A DNA stretch of 64,000 nucleotides from Siderastrea radians. Lineage: Eukaryota > Cnidaria > Anthozoa > Scleractinia > Rhizangiidae. The number at the start of each line of letters is the position of its first letter. The first letter of the stretch is position 1. Location: assembly GCA_964017195.1 (NCBI GenBank), contig OZ024895.1, forward strand, positions 34,153,834 through 34,217,833, in the 5' to 3' direction. Positions 35,704 through 47,635 of this stretch are shown here, one piece after another. Both the position numbers and the translations under genes were made by a program. Under the pieces are notes generated by a model, which was not told the origin of the DNA, ran no database searches, and saw only the letters and a list, made by a program, of their open reading frames with translations.

Positions 35704-37467
35704 TTATAGACCGACAGTTTTTGTCATGGTGAGCTTGATGTACCTGATGCCAACTCTTTCATGTTCGTGGTTTTTGTAAACCTCAAGAGATAGGCCTTGA
35801 CTCAGCTTCAGTCGTTTACTGTACTCCGCCGTCTTGGTGAAACCCCCGTCATGCGGCGTGAAGCACCATCCCCGTGATATGTCCAGCTTAAGAGTGAACA
35901 CAAATTCATCGGGGTAGAATCTCTCACTTGGCTTGGGAAAATTTATAGCAAGTTCCTGCGTGTTATTCAGAGATGCCCCGGGTGTAGCCTCCATCCCAAA
36001 GCAGGGAGCAGAGCCAAACTGATAGTTCCATGGGTCATACATTGCAAACCCAATGAAATTAGTTCCGTCTGACAGGCCACACATTACATCACTGTCAGCT
36101 GATTGTGGGATGCTGACGTCATTGGCTATTGTTATTTCAACCGTCAGCGAAGTTTCATCTTTCAAGTCTGCTGCATTCACTAATGGAACTTTCAAAAGTA
36201 GCGCATTGAATAATGATGAACCTCCCAGGAACGTTATCTGGTCATTAGCAATGGAGCGGTAACCGTCGATGTACGACGCATGTGCCTGTAGCCACAAAGG
36301 TGTCATGTAGAATTCTTTGAATGTCACCTATCAGTAATATATAAAGGCTCTTAGCTACCCTTACATAATATTTCCACATATTTTTCTTTCTACGAGAGTA
36401 ATAGCCGATTATTTCAACGAAGTGTAAGTTAAACCTGGCTGAAAAGGAGGAGAATAATAGGACGCTATAAAGCAGAGGCAAGGGCTCCAAAATATGAGAC
36501 TTAGCTTGGACCAGCTGCAAACTACGAACGGATCATGAGGTACAAGGTTAAGTGAATCTACCTTTACTACTAATAGGACTTGCATCAAATTGGACGAGCT
36601 AGCACTACGAAGGTCACGTCTAACTGGTTTACATAATGGTTTTGCTGTGTGCTGCGTAATGGTTGAAGTAGAAATATTGAATACACCCATGAATCTCCTA
36701 AGATTAATGTTATATTTCCCATTGATTCACAAATTCTTACTACGTTGTTGTGGGATGTAAATGGGACCAAGGGAAGCAATATTAATAGTGTGGTGGATTT
36801 CTAAATTCTAACTGTTTTCTCTAGCGCGTATAACAAAGTTAACCTGACTTTCATTCGTACCTTTGTCCACTTCTAGTCCCAGAGAATAAAGTAAAATTCC
36901 GATAACTTGAACATAGAATAACTCGCACTCTCGCTGTTTTAAAACGCAAGCTAGGATCCTACGTTACTTGTTACAGTAAACTAACCCTCAATACCTCCTA
37001 CTTTTTCCTAACTCAAAAAGCTTTGTGTTTCCCAGGTAGAGTTTTGTGGTATGAACTGTATTTAGAACGAACAATAAACAAAGACTCGAAATTGACTTGA
37101 ATTGTATTCTCTCCTGTGCTATCCAAACCCAAACATCAAAGCAATCTACAGTTGGTGTATTATTTCTGACACCAACCTTGGCAGGATAATCACTATAAGC
37201 GTAGCCATCTTTAAACTCGTAATCCCAAGGATAAGTGTGTCTATCAGCATCATTCAACGCACAAACTAAGTTTCGAAACTGGAAGTTGATGCTTTGACAC
37301 TGTTGATTCTTCTTGCATGTGTCGAGACACTGGCCGATGTTTTTCACATTGTTGGTAGACATCACGTGGCCTTTGAGAAAACGTCCCCATGTAGAATAGG
37401 TTGTTCGGCATTGTTGGGTTGAGACGACGATAAGGAAAGAAGACACCAAAAGAAGTACCCTCTTCAT
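35704..37467 (-). CDS. Copy 4: intact secreted PAN plus beta-sandwich protein
   Basis: Exon 1 is 37467-37177 (291 bp) with donor GCCAAG|GTTGGT. Exon 2 is 36327-35704 (624 bp) after acceptor CTGATAG. Together they encode 304 residues. The signal peptide is MKRVLLLVSSFLIVVST. PAN-like cysteines are at 20, 47, 51, 57 and 69 (QCLDTCKKNQQCQSINF, VCALNDADR). The second domain contains CGLSDGTNFIGFAMYDPW, SAPCFGMEATPGASL, KLDISRGWCFTPHDGG and YSKRLKLSQGLSLEVYK. It belongs with copies 2 and 5 by sequence and lies alone, without a divergent partner nearby. The start was chosen because all copies begin exon 1 with MK followed by a hydrophobic stretch. The function is unknown; secretion is inferred from the signal peptide. 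Confidence 0.85.
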
Positions 37468-38331
37468 TTCTGAAATGTGGAAAAGCAGTTTGATACCACG
37501 ATTGGACAGGGAACTTTGCAGCTGTTGAGAATGAATCTTTTATGATGGCCTGCTGGGGTTTTGAGTGTTGTTTAATTGTGATTCTCAGAGTCCCCATATT
37601 TTAGTGAGAGGTGTTTTGTTTGCCATGTTTTTGGTTGCAAATGTTCACAACCCACGCCTTCCTTTTGAGCCTTTATTATCTCTTAAACATAAAATTATCA
37701 GTTTTCAACACCCAAACTTTATTAAGTTTTTTTTAAGGCTAAAAACTCATTTCATGTTAATTGTGAACTTTGTCATTGAATTGTAATCGAATTTAATTGA
37801 AAAGTTCGTCATGGACATGTTACCAGCCACTTTCCGTTCCCCTGACTGAATTCCAAAATGCAACGTTTCTTGTCAAATTCCACTGTCTCTGCGATACTAG
37901 ACTGAAAATTGACGACATAAAGCTTAAAGGGCTTTTGAACTGAAATACTTTCTCCATGTACGCAATTGTTAATTATTTAAACCATTATCAGATAGAAATG
38001 GACCACTCTTGGTTTGTTTCAGTGTTATGCAATCAGTACAAGCGATGAGCTTTTTAAAGCTATAATGAAAAAGTAATAAATTTGTGTCCTAGCACAGCTA
38101 GACACGTACGAGCTTCAATCAAGGACTTTTTGTCTTGATCCTACTCGTTGCTTTACAATATGTAAATACCGGATTAATTAGAATTTGAGCCCTGAACAAA
38201 CGTTCTTGATCATGAAGTCAGTATGGTTGGTACTTTGACGCCCTGTAAAGGACTGATTTTATTTACGAGCAAATTATGAGTTCAAAATGGGGCAGTTGTC
38301 TCTATCACTTTAGTTCCCGTATTCAAACACG
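37468..38331 (-). promoter_or_regulatory. 5' flank of copy 4, shared with copy 5
   Basis: 37468-38090 is homologous to 45004-46010 upstream of copy 5, but clearly different from the 5' flanks of copies 2 and 6. It has no minisatellite. No core promoter motif can be assigned. Confidence 0.4.
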
Positions 38332-39128
38332 ATACCGTATTTTCTCGATTAAACGTCTCGAGCGTTTATTTAAAACTCGGTCTTGTAGACCTGGCGTTTA
38401 TTCGGGGTCTGGCGTTTATTTATTAAATGCATTTTTCAGCTATCCTTTTTTTTATCATCGGTACTGGAGGTTAATTGAATTAAGAACCCAATTTCAATTA
38501 AAAACGTTAAAAAAATGTGAAACAATATCACCAACTTTGTCTAATCTCGGTGAGTCTGGTAAGTCATTTATCAAAAAACATCACTGACAGGAACTGTGAT
38601 TGAACTTTTCTCAACGTTACATTTCTCCGTGCAACACGAAAGAAATGCATCGGCAACGTGTTCGACGGCAAACGTACTGTGCAAGCAATTTAGAACAAGG
38701 TGGTGGTGAGGTTCCTGCTCAAGTAGTTCTTAGAAAGACAAAATTATGGATCGATTCAAGGAACCGCTGGAGAAACGCTGGAGAAACCCTCGAGATGATC
38801 CTCGCTTGAAGGACAAGCCTGCAGAAAAGAGATTGGCACGATACCTGCTGAGTCGTTTCTTTCATCTGTTTTAGTTAGAAGTACAATTGTATAAGGTAGT
38901 TTAGGTTTGAATGTCAGTGTATAAATAATAATTCAAATAAAATGGTAGAAAGAGAACTAGTATGCAGTTACGACACATAATCCTGATTTAATATAGTCAT
39001 CTCAAATAAACACCGGGACCCCGAATAAACGCCGGGGGCGTTTATTTTAAACTCGACCCTGTAGACCCGGCGTTTATTTGAACCCGACGTTTATTTGGGG
39101 TCCGGCGTTTAATCAAGAAAATACTGTA
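38332..39128. mobile_element. About 800-bp element with GTATTTTCT.GATTAAACG ends
   Basis: Left end ATACCGTATTTTCTCGATTA and right end the complement of ATACAGTATTTTCTTGATTA. Subterminal GGCGTTTATT and AATAAACGCC motifs occur several times in both orientations. Inside, a 69-codon frame at 38600-38809 and an overlapping frame rich in charged residues (38746-38874) are not recognisable. It is a non-autonomous DNA transposon; the superfamily is not assigned. Confidence 0.65.
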
Positions 39129-40324
39129 TGTCAGTTCTGAGTAGTAATCTTAGACTAGGGACCGCGGCGCACATTCAACAGGGTTAGTATAGATAAGCCC
39201 ATAATACGTAGCACGTATACACTCCTCTCTCAGGCTTTGATAACTGATAATCAGAAGAACTGCTTTATTTCATCCCTTTTTCCTCTTTCGAGTAGCTCTC
39301 TCTTTGGTCTCCTTGTCTAAACAAGACGTTACGGTTAAGGGGTGTATGGCATTCCAATTGTGTCCTTGAGCTGTCAGATATAACCACGAGATTTCAAACC
39401 ACTCTCAAACAGCGTGGTTTTCTCCTACGAACGTTAAATAAAATCAGGAAATGTATTTATTGATGATGTCGAAAGCTCGTTAAAATCATCACAAATGTAC
39501 GTTATTTGATTTTGCTGAGACGACAGTTTGCTTTCATGGGATTTTACAGCCTATTTATTCCACAGGATCCTAAGGTAAAAAATGTATCTGAAGTTACATT
39601 TCTTGCTCCAAGTATTTCAACTCAGGAGATTGGATTGCAAAAAGCCAGAGTTAAATAATAAACTTAAGGTACTTATCTATTACTTAGAGCGCGTTCTTTT
39701 GGGAACCATTCTAGGATTTCTGAGAATACTTAGAATGGCTTTTGGGGCGTTTTTCAATGGCTGTTATGACAGTTGAGCCTGCGGTCAATTATCCATTTGT
39801 AAAAAAAGGCACACAAACAAGGCTAGTGGGTCAATACTATGCGATACAAGGCAGAATGATCCGCTAGCCTCGTTTGTATGTCAGAACCGCTGATAACTGT
39901 AATAACAGCTATTACTTCTTCTTATTCCCGAATCGTCAGAATGGTAGTCTATGCCATCATTCCATGTATTCTGCTATTTGGGGCAGAATGAACCGAACGA
40001 GCATCGGAAAACGTTGTCAAATGGCTGACCAAATTTTAACCAAAAACAATCCGTGGAAAATTTAATTTCTTCCACCGAGCCTGAGGAAAAAACCCGCTGT
40101 CAATTTTCAGTCCGTTCTTGGAAAGTTTGTTTTTCTTGTTTCATATTCCATAATTTTGATCATCCCCATTCTGCCTCATGGGATGATTTGCAATTTACAG
40201 TTGTGGACCAAACATAGTACGTTTGTGATAGTGTTATCCCTACCGTCATTTATACTGTTCTAGGAAATATTTAGAAAACTTCAAAGTTCTATCAAAAACA
40301 CGGTAAATCTTCCATCCTTCTGGT
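39129..40324. other. Intergenic; small hairpin at 39811-39881
   Basis: 39811-39881 is a short foldback (ACAAACAAGGCTAG and CTAGCCTCGTTTGT). The rest shows nothing recognisable before exon 2 of copy 5. Confidence 0.4.
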
Positions 40325-40697
40325 TTAGCCATCAGCTTTTGTTATGTTGACGTTGATGTACTTGATACCAAATCTTTCACGTTTGTTGTTTTTGTAAACC
40401 TCAACAGATAGACCTTGGCTCAACTTCAGTCGCTTGCTGTACTCCGCCGTCTTGGTGAAACCTCCATCATGCAGTGTGAAGCACCATCCCCGTGATGTAT
40501 CCAGCTTAAAAGTAATGACAAAACGGTCGGGATAGAATTTCTCTCTTGGCATTGGAAATTTCCCAAGTGCCTTTGCATTACTGAAAGATGACCCAGATGT
40601 GGCCTCTATCCCAAAACATCCTCGTGATTGTCATTTGGGTGGCCTCTGCCATACCAGTTAGTTTGAAAGATAACTGTTATTACCGATTAGGCATGCG

Positions 40698-41065
40698 TCA
40701 AACAACAGCACGTGCTAGCGCGCTAAGAGTTGAAGCTGCTGAAATTATTACGCGTAATGTTTCAAAACGCAAATCGTTTGTTGAAACCCAGGCTTCCAGA
40801 AAATGTCGCCCGTAAAAATTTGCCTCTTGTCCAACAACTTTAGCGTTTACCAAAATCCAGGTGATGGTTGTTTTCGATCGCGGACACGGCATGTCCGCGA
40901 AAACACAGAGACAGCCTTTTTGTGTTTTGCAATTCGGGTTTTCAGAGGTCTTTCGAAGTTTGACCGTAGTATACAAAATGGCAATTTGCGCGAATTGATT
41001 TTGCTTACTGCACCTGACTTAAGCTCATAACAAGTCGGTGTCCAACCGTTTACCGACAATGTCAA
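40698..41065 (-). pseudogene. Penelope-like element, GIY-YIG endonuclease end
   Basis: On the minus strand 41065-40847 contains KTRIAKHKKAVSVFSRTC and, in another frame, 40880-40698 reads WILVNAKVVGQEANFYGRHF followed by LEAWVST. These resemble the conserved C-terminal GIY-YIG region of cnidarian Penelope-like retroelements. A frameshift separates them and the reverse transcriptase part is absent, as expected for a 5'-truncated insertion. It fills the gap between the broken exon 2 of copy 5 and its intron. The identification rests on remembered family motifs. Confidence 0.5.
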
Positions 41066-42107
41066 CTTCTGACTACAGTACTCAAGTTATGGCTTTTAGT
41101 ATAACCAGTGTATGGTAATATTGTAAGAGATAAGAGATAATAAGAGGTTATTATGTAACCCAGGTGTAAGTTAAACCTGGCTTATAACGAAAAGTTGAAT
41201 AATCTGATAATAGGACTCTGTAAAGCGCGGCTTAAGCAGGTCGAAAATACTAGAACGGCTAAGTGAATCTAACTTTACTATAAAAACTTGGACGAATCAG
41301 AACTACGAAGATCACATCTAATCGTGCTCTAATAAGATACCGCGATGACCTTGTTTAAATGTGGCTTACACGAGCGTTTTCCTGTATGCTGTTTAATGGT
41401 TTATATATTCGATTTAATAATCATTTGAGAAATAGACAAAATTCCTTGGGTGAGTGTGATTGCCTTGTCATTTTGTTTTGTTCCATAAATTCTTACTATG
41501 TTGTTGTGCAGTTAACAGTTAACTGAGTTAACACACCTCATGCCACCGGGGACCAATACTGTGGAGAATTTCTAATTTCTGACTGTTTTAATAAGGTTTT
41601 AGTAGACTTGCCTTAGCATCTTTTTGCACCTCTGGTGTTAATCAATGTGGATACGGCGGTAAAATCTCGATAACTTGAATCACATCTCGAATAATCCCAT
41701 CGCTCGCTGACTAGAAGCGAAAGCTGAGCTTCTACAGCGTTACTTAGGTCTCAACACTTCCAACTTTTTCCTAACTCTAACATTCTTGTATTTCCCTGGC
41801 AAAGTTTTTAGTACTCTACTGTATTTAAAATGAAGAAACTGAACAGCTTAGACTCCAATTTTACTTGATTCTAATTTCTTCACAAGCGCTTGTATGGCGC
41901 TTGTAGCTGTCCAAACGTCGAACATAAATGCAATCCACAGTTGGCTTCATAAGCTGTAAGAGTGAACGTACAAACAGTTACTTGTGACGCTAACCTTGGC
42001 AGGGTAATCACTGTACGCGTAGCCGTCTTTAAACTCGTAATCCCAAGGGTGAGCGTGTCTATCAGCATTATTCAACTCACAAATCAACCGACGAAACTGG
42101 AAGTTAA

Positions 42108-44819
42108 AGTGCTACTGCGACGAAAATCTACCTTCTTTTAAACGCGATTTTTGGGCCCGAAGTTAATGTTCAGACCTAAAACTTCCGGAAAAAATGTAAT
42201 TCTGACCAACCTGACAAAGCAGTTCCCTTCAAAAACCCGCCGAAAAGTGTTTAAATTAGGTCCGCCATTACCGAAACAACAACTACTTGAGCCTACAAAT
42301 TTCTTTCAGCGGCTTTCTCCTTGTGACGTCACATGACGTCATGTTATCATCAAAATATTTTAGTTGTGGCGATCTGCAGTCTTAAACTCACAAAATACAA
42401 GTTTGCGATGTCATTTCGCTCAAGTTCTTCGTCCATTTCTTCGGAAGACGGCCCCGAATTGAGTTCTAACGCGAACAGCAGTGATATAGAAGACAGTGGG
42501 GCTAATTTCATCGCGTAATATGAAGATTTAGAGCCAGTCGCAACCCTGGAAGAAGCCACGACGTCCGAAGAAAGCATGGCTCTTGAAGAAGAACAGGAAC
42601 TGAATTTGCCGGCGAAGTAGACGTCAGTACTTAGTAGGCAGAACTGCATTTAGTTTCCTTCACTTTTCTTCCATCGTTATGTCTTTTTTCTGCGTTAAAA
42701 TTTCCTCGCAGTATCTCAATTCCCTTACTTCGAATTTCGTAATAAGCTTATTGGCCGAAAATCAGAGCTCATGTAAAATTATTACTTTACAGTTTTACCC
42801 AGCATATAGAGCTCTGTAATTTCTCTGTATTGCTCACTGTTATCGGTCAGATTTTACAGAAAAGTTATGCAAGAATTTGTTGACTATTTCGTCAATGAGT
42901 AAGATCATTGCAATTAACTTCAGCTTACAGCTGATCACAATTTAATAATTTTGTTGCAAGGCTGTATAATATTTAAGTGTGTGTTCAATTGTGTATTTTT
43001 TTGGTTATGCCTTGTAAATATCCAACTATTTATACAATAAGTGGGGAATACTGTAGGTCAGTTCCATGCTACAGCATGTTAAAATAAAATGTTTTGTCAA
43101 CCTGTTTCCAAGATATCAGCATTCTTGTGTATTTACTACCAGACCAAACCACAAAGTAAAAACCCAAATGAAAAAACTGTTCACATGTACATGTACACAT
43201 CCAGATGCAAATTAACACAAGTGAGTCTGTAAGAGCTGTTGTAATCAATCAGTGTTACAGTGTAGTCTTGAGTTCTCCCAAACTCACATGAGAGTTTGCA
43301 TCAGGATGCTGAACCTTGAAGTGCATAATTGTACATAAAGCCATATCAGGGATGGGTATGCTGTCAGAATTTTTAATATGATTTTTACTTTAAACCAGAT
43401 TTGCCAGTTGTATATTTGACTATTTTACTTGCTATTTGTTGTTACACCTGATAGATTGCTGTGCTTTGAGGAAAAGAGTTATGGTTTCTTAAACAGTTTT
43501 TTTCAGTATTTTCTAGTTCACTCTAGTATCACCAGGATAGCTTCACACACCAGCAAGTTCACACACAGTTGATTGGCTTAACACAAGAGGTCACAACAGA
43601 CTTAAGGATAATTAAACTTCACAACCAAATACTGTACATGACTTGTGCTTGAAAAGGATTCAATAGCAAGACTGCACTAGTAACAAAGTGGCAATTTACC
43701 TGGCTGGCGTACATGGCTAAGTGGGTGTCTCACAATTTTAATAATTTACAGACATTTGCTTACAATAAATCATTAGGGACCCATCATTAACATAAAAAAG
43801 CTCAGTAGTCCCTTCTGACTTGTACAACATTCCAACTTCAGATGTTGAAATTCTGCTCTCCCAGCCTAATACTTTGGTGTTTGCTTCTCCCACTTGGAAT
43901 GCCTAAGGTGAGGGTCTAAGTAGTGTCCACTAAGCCTGGCACTGAAGTGTTGGTTAGTGTTTTCACTACTAATGGTAGGGCTTGCAGAGACAATCTGTGA
44001 AAGCCCACAAGCTAAGCTGCTGAAATCACATTTGATTAGTTTTCACTGTGTACAAACTAGTCAGGGACCTCAGCTCCTCCATTTTAACAGTATTGCATAA
44101 CAACTGTGTTAGACAAACAAGACACCTTGATTAAATTGATGGCCCTGGTAGCATTGGTCACACTGTAAATGGGCATTTCATGTGACCTTAATAGCAGAAA
44201 ATGATGTGAGAAACCCATCAACCCATAACTTTAGGTGCTTTTAATTAGTAATGTTTTGAGGAGGGGCAGGAGACTGGTCCTCAAATAAATGTAGCCCGTA
44301 CTCAGCGACTGAAATTCTCCTGAAGCTGAGAGACAAATCAGTTCAGGCAGACATATCTAATCGGAATGATGAGCTCTTACCAGCAAACGATTTGTGCATC
44401 GAAATTCCGGTTTTTGAGACTGTTTCCTTCCCCATTGGGAAAACAGCTATTAAGCAGCTGATATCTTCTCGTGTGTGTCTAGAGAGCTTTATCCTGAAAT
44501 CGTGCTCTACAACCACTTCAACATAAAGACAAAAGCTTTGTTTATGCGAGATCGGCCTTCAGCCAAGTCAAGCGGCCATGTTTGATAGAAATGGGATGAT
44601 AACATGACGTCACGGTGCTCTCGAACCAACTCGACCCAACTCTTCACGGACATTTTTGAATCAAGTAATGGCGGCAAAGGGAACCCGAAAATTACGGCTA
44701 AAATAATCGTAGTTCCCTTTGGAATTTGAGCGTAAATTTTGGAATGGTGATTACTTAACAGACATACTTTCGAAAACTTAAGAGAAAAGAGAAGGTGAAT
44801 TTTAGATCATAGTAGCACT
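42108..44819. mobile_element. 2.7-kb TTAA-flanked DNA transposon inside exon 1 of copy 5
   Basis: Flanked by TTAA at 42104-42107 and 44820-44823. The empty site is seen in copy 2 (GGAAGTTAATGCTTTGAC near 18176). Ends are AGTGCTACT and AGTAGCACT, with an imperfect TIR of about 35 bp and a subterminal inverted pair around CATGACGTCATGTTATCATC (42332 and 44594). Near the left end, plus-strand codons read MSFRSSSSSISSEDGPELSS, then after a TAA YEDLEPVATLEEATTSEESM, an acidic serine-rich segment. Otherwise no transposase was recognised. It is a non-autonomous or gutted element of the TTAA-targeting kind, different in its ends from the 6-kb element. Confidence 0.85.
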
Positions 44820-45003
44820 TTAATGCTTCGACATTGTTGATCCTTTTTGCATGTGTCGAGACACTGGCCGATGTGTTTTTCACATTGTTGGTAGACATCA
44901 CGTGGCCTTTAAGATGACTTCCCGATGAAGAATATGTTGTTCAGCATTGTTGCGCTGAGACAACGATAAGGAAAGAAGACATCAAAAGAAGTACCCTCTT
45001 CAT

Positions 45004-46105
45004 TTCTGAAATGTGGAAAAGCAGTTTGATGTGAAGATTGGACAGGGAACTCTGCAGCTTTTCAAAATGAATCTTTTATGATGGCATGCTGGGGTTTGGG
45101 GGTTGTTTAATTGTCATCCTCGGAGTCCCCAGCGCTTGGAGCAACGTCACTCCACATACTTGGATATTTTATTTTCGTGATAAATGTTTTGTTTGCCATG
45201 TTTTTGGTTACAAATTTCCGCAACCCACGCCTTCCTTTTGAAACTTTGCCATCTTCCAGATAGGAATTATCATTTTGGACGCCAAAACTTTAATTGTTTG
45301 TTGTTTTTCTTTTCTTTGTTTTTTTTTTTTTTTTGGGGGGGGGGGGTTGTCAGCAGATAAAACTCGTTTCATGTTAATTTAAAACTTCGTTATTGGATTG
45401 TAATCGAATTTAATTAAGTTAGATTTAATTAAGTTCGCACTGAACTTGTTGCTAGGAAACATTTAGGAGACATGTGCGCGCAGGCCGCTGATTGAATTAC
45501 ATAAGGCAACTTTTTTTGTTAATATGATTCCACTGTCTCTGCAATACTGGACATGAAGCTTGCAGTGCTTTTGAAACAGCGTATTTTTGGCTCGGCCCAA
45601 GTGTTTCCCCATTCTTAGCTGTCTTTGCCACTTAACAACCCCGGACTTTTGGTTGAGCCAGTCGTTCTAACCGATGCAAAATATCAACTATCATACCGTG
45701 CATTGACCAACTAACGAGGTGTTTCGACGAAACTAGTTTTGTAGTCGCGTATGTAAATTAGTGTGTTGAAAGTAAATGCAAATGAGTTTTTGTTAATCAA
45801 GATGATGTTGAGTAATACTTGCTTGGCTTCGGCGGACAGAATTTCACAGAAAGGTGATTGGAATCACTGATCCCTAAAAGAAATATGTTCAATTTGCAAT
45901 GCATGACAAGCAATAACTGTCGGAAAGAAGCGGATAAGATTCATTTTTTATTGAATTAGTGTCATTTTAAATAATAAATAAAAAAGTAATAGATTTGTTT
46001 CCTTCCTCTGCTATACACTTGTGAGCTTTATTGGTTTTAAATCAAATGAAGCTTTCTTGTATATTGGGTCTACATTTACTTTTGAAAGTCATGGAAATAC
46101 ATGTA
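45004..46105 (-). other. 5' flank of copy 5, homologous to that of copy 4
   Basis: Matches 37468-38090, with a T/G homopolymer run at about 45320-45347. No separate gene is seen. Confidence 0.45.
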
Positions 46106-46252
46106 ATATTTCAAAAACGAGTGCGAGTGTGTCATCGGGGTTTCCAAACACGAGAAAACTGATGAAAGCACGAGGCCGTAGGCCGAGGGCTTTTATTGTT
46201 TTCGAGTGTTTGGAAACCCCGATGAAACACGAAGCACGGGTTTTTGAAATAG
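46106..46252. repeat. Palindromic repeat, CATCGGGGTTTCC arms
   Basis: Arms ATTTCAAAAACGAGTGCGAG and a diverged complement. The inner arm CATCGGGGTTTCCAAACAC is repeated inverted at about 46200-46225. A third copy, GTGTTTCATCGGGGTTTC, lies at about 46975, beyond the Crypton-like fragment. Together they may mark the ends of one non-autonomous unit (46106-47010). Confidence 0.6.
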
Positions 46253-46464
46253 TTTCTCAAACATGCATCATGAACCAAGAACAATGAAAAAATGTCTCTC
46301 ACTGATTTGGCACCATAACGCCAAATATAAATTACTTTTTTTGGTATTGTTTTAGAGTAATTAGCATTTTAACAGTTGTGTCAGAAGTCCCTGAAAAATT
46401 CTATTGTCTTAAGCGGAACACATATATGTTCGCTTGATCTCAATTCGATCATTCTTAATCAGAT

Positions 46465-46716
46465 ATGGCGTTGCCACGTTTTCGTGAAGCCAAAACAGCC
46501 GAAAAGGAGGTAAATCTGGTTCGAAATGCGGTACCCAAGTCGACTCAGGACAAGAATAAATGGGCATATGGAATATTTGAAGAGTGGCAAAGGCAGCGAA
46601 TGGTTAAAGTACCAATTGTCGAGGTCCCAGGTTTATTTAAAACCTACGACTTTCATCAAGTTGAGTCGTTGGATACACCTTTGGTCGAGATGAGTGTGCT
46701 GTCCATATTTCAATAA
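46465..46716 (+). pseudogene. Crypton-related N-terminal fragment
   Basis: An 83-codon frame, MALPRFREAKTAEKEVNLVR, then VPKSTQDKNKWAYGIFEEWQ and VPGLFKTYDFHQVESLD. It resembles the N-terminal part of animal Crypton-derived tyrosine-recombinase proteins, where KNKWA..FEEWQ precedes the core-binding domain. The frame ends after LSIFQ, and no catalytic part follows. It belongs to a subfamily different from the remnant at 29168-30169. It is framed by CATCGGGG palindrome copies and is probably a truncated copy or a captured 5' exon. Confidence 0.55.
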
Positions 46717-47635
46717 CTGTACCATAAGCATTAATGTAAACGGATTATCCAAAAATGAATGAACGTAAGGAAAGCAATTTATATTTATTTTGCTCAGTTG
46801 GTTTTGGATATTCTGTAATTACCTTTTGGGATTAATAAAGCTTGTCTATTCACTTCGGTGTTTGTGTCATTAATATTTAAATTAGGATAACCCTGCATCA
46901 CATGGGTATGACGTTTTATCAAACTCTAAAGTTCGGATATTTCATCAAACTATCGTGGAACGGCCTCTGTCCAGTGTTTCATCGGGGTTTCAAACCACAC
47001 GCACCTGACCAAATTGGCGTATCCTGATTGGCTTGTAAACTAATGAATTATTAATGAGTTTGAGAAGAAGTATGTGAAAGGTCAAAGAAGAAAAAGAATG
47101 CTGTTTTTATCCCTTTGAAAGTGACAAACCAACAGCGCCACAGGATAGTACTGCTCAGCAGCTCTCCGTTTTGCGGTAGTCACGTAATAGGTTTCATCGA
47201 CGCGGACTCTTAAGTCATAACCATGAAAGTTTTGCTCAGAAGCTTTTTTGTTTTGAATAGTGACACACTTTCATTTACGAACTCAGACTGAGGTTTTGTT
47301 TCTCAAGGCTATTTGTGCTTTATAATAAATACTGTTTATAAGTTAAGTTATGGAAAATGTTTTTCGTGTTGCTATGGAGTTGAAGAAACACGAGTAGCAG
47401 CATTTTGGGAGAACGTCTCTTGTAGTAACACGAGGCACAGACGAATAATTCCACTGCCGTTTCGAGTTTTCCAAAACTCTTCTCGTTTCCATTTATTCTT
47501 CAGAATACCAAATAGCAAATAACTCATGAAATATCTACCGTGATTCTATTCGTTACTTTAGAGGGGCCTGGAAAATTGGACAATATCGCTGATACCAACC
47601 AGACACAAAGAAATGGTCTATCACGTGAAAGAATT

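Larger units (their letters stand above)
40325..45003 (-). pseudogene. Copy 5: family gene destroyed by two mobile elements
   Basis: Exon 1 starts with ATG at 45003-45001, runs to 44824, is interrupted by a 2.7-kb element and resumes at 42103-41995 (donor AAG|GTTAGC). Removing the element and one TTAA gives 293 bp, two more than normal, from an extra GT near 44875. TGC TGA replaces TGC CGA just after the first PAN cysteine. Exon 2 survives only as 40621-40325 (GCFGIEATSGSSF to NVNITKADG); its first half and the adjoining intron start are replaced by a Penelope-like remnant. Intron sequence from about 41155 matches the intron of copy 4. The gene is non-functional. Exon 1 and exon 2 are closest to copy 4. 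Confidence 0.85.
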
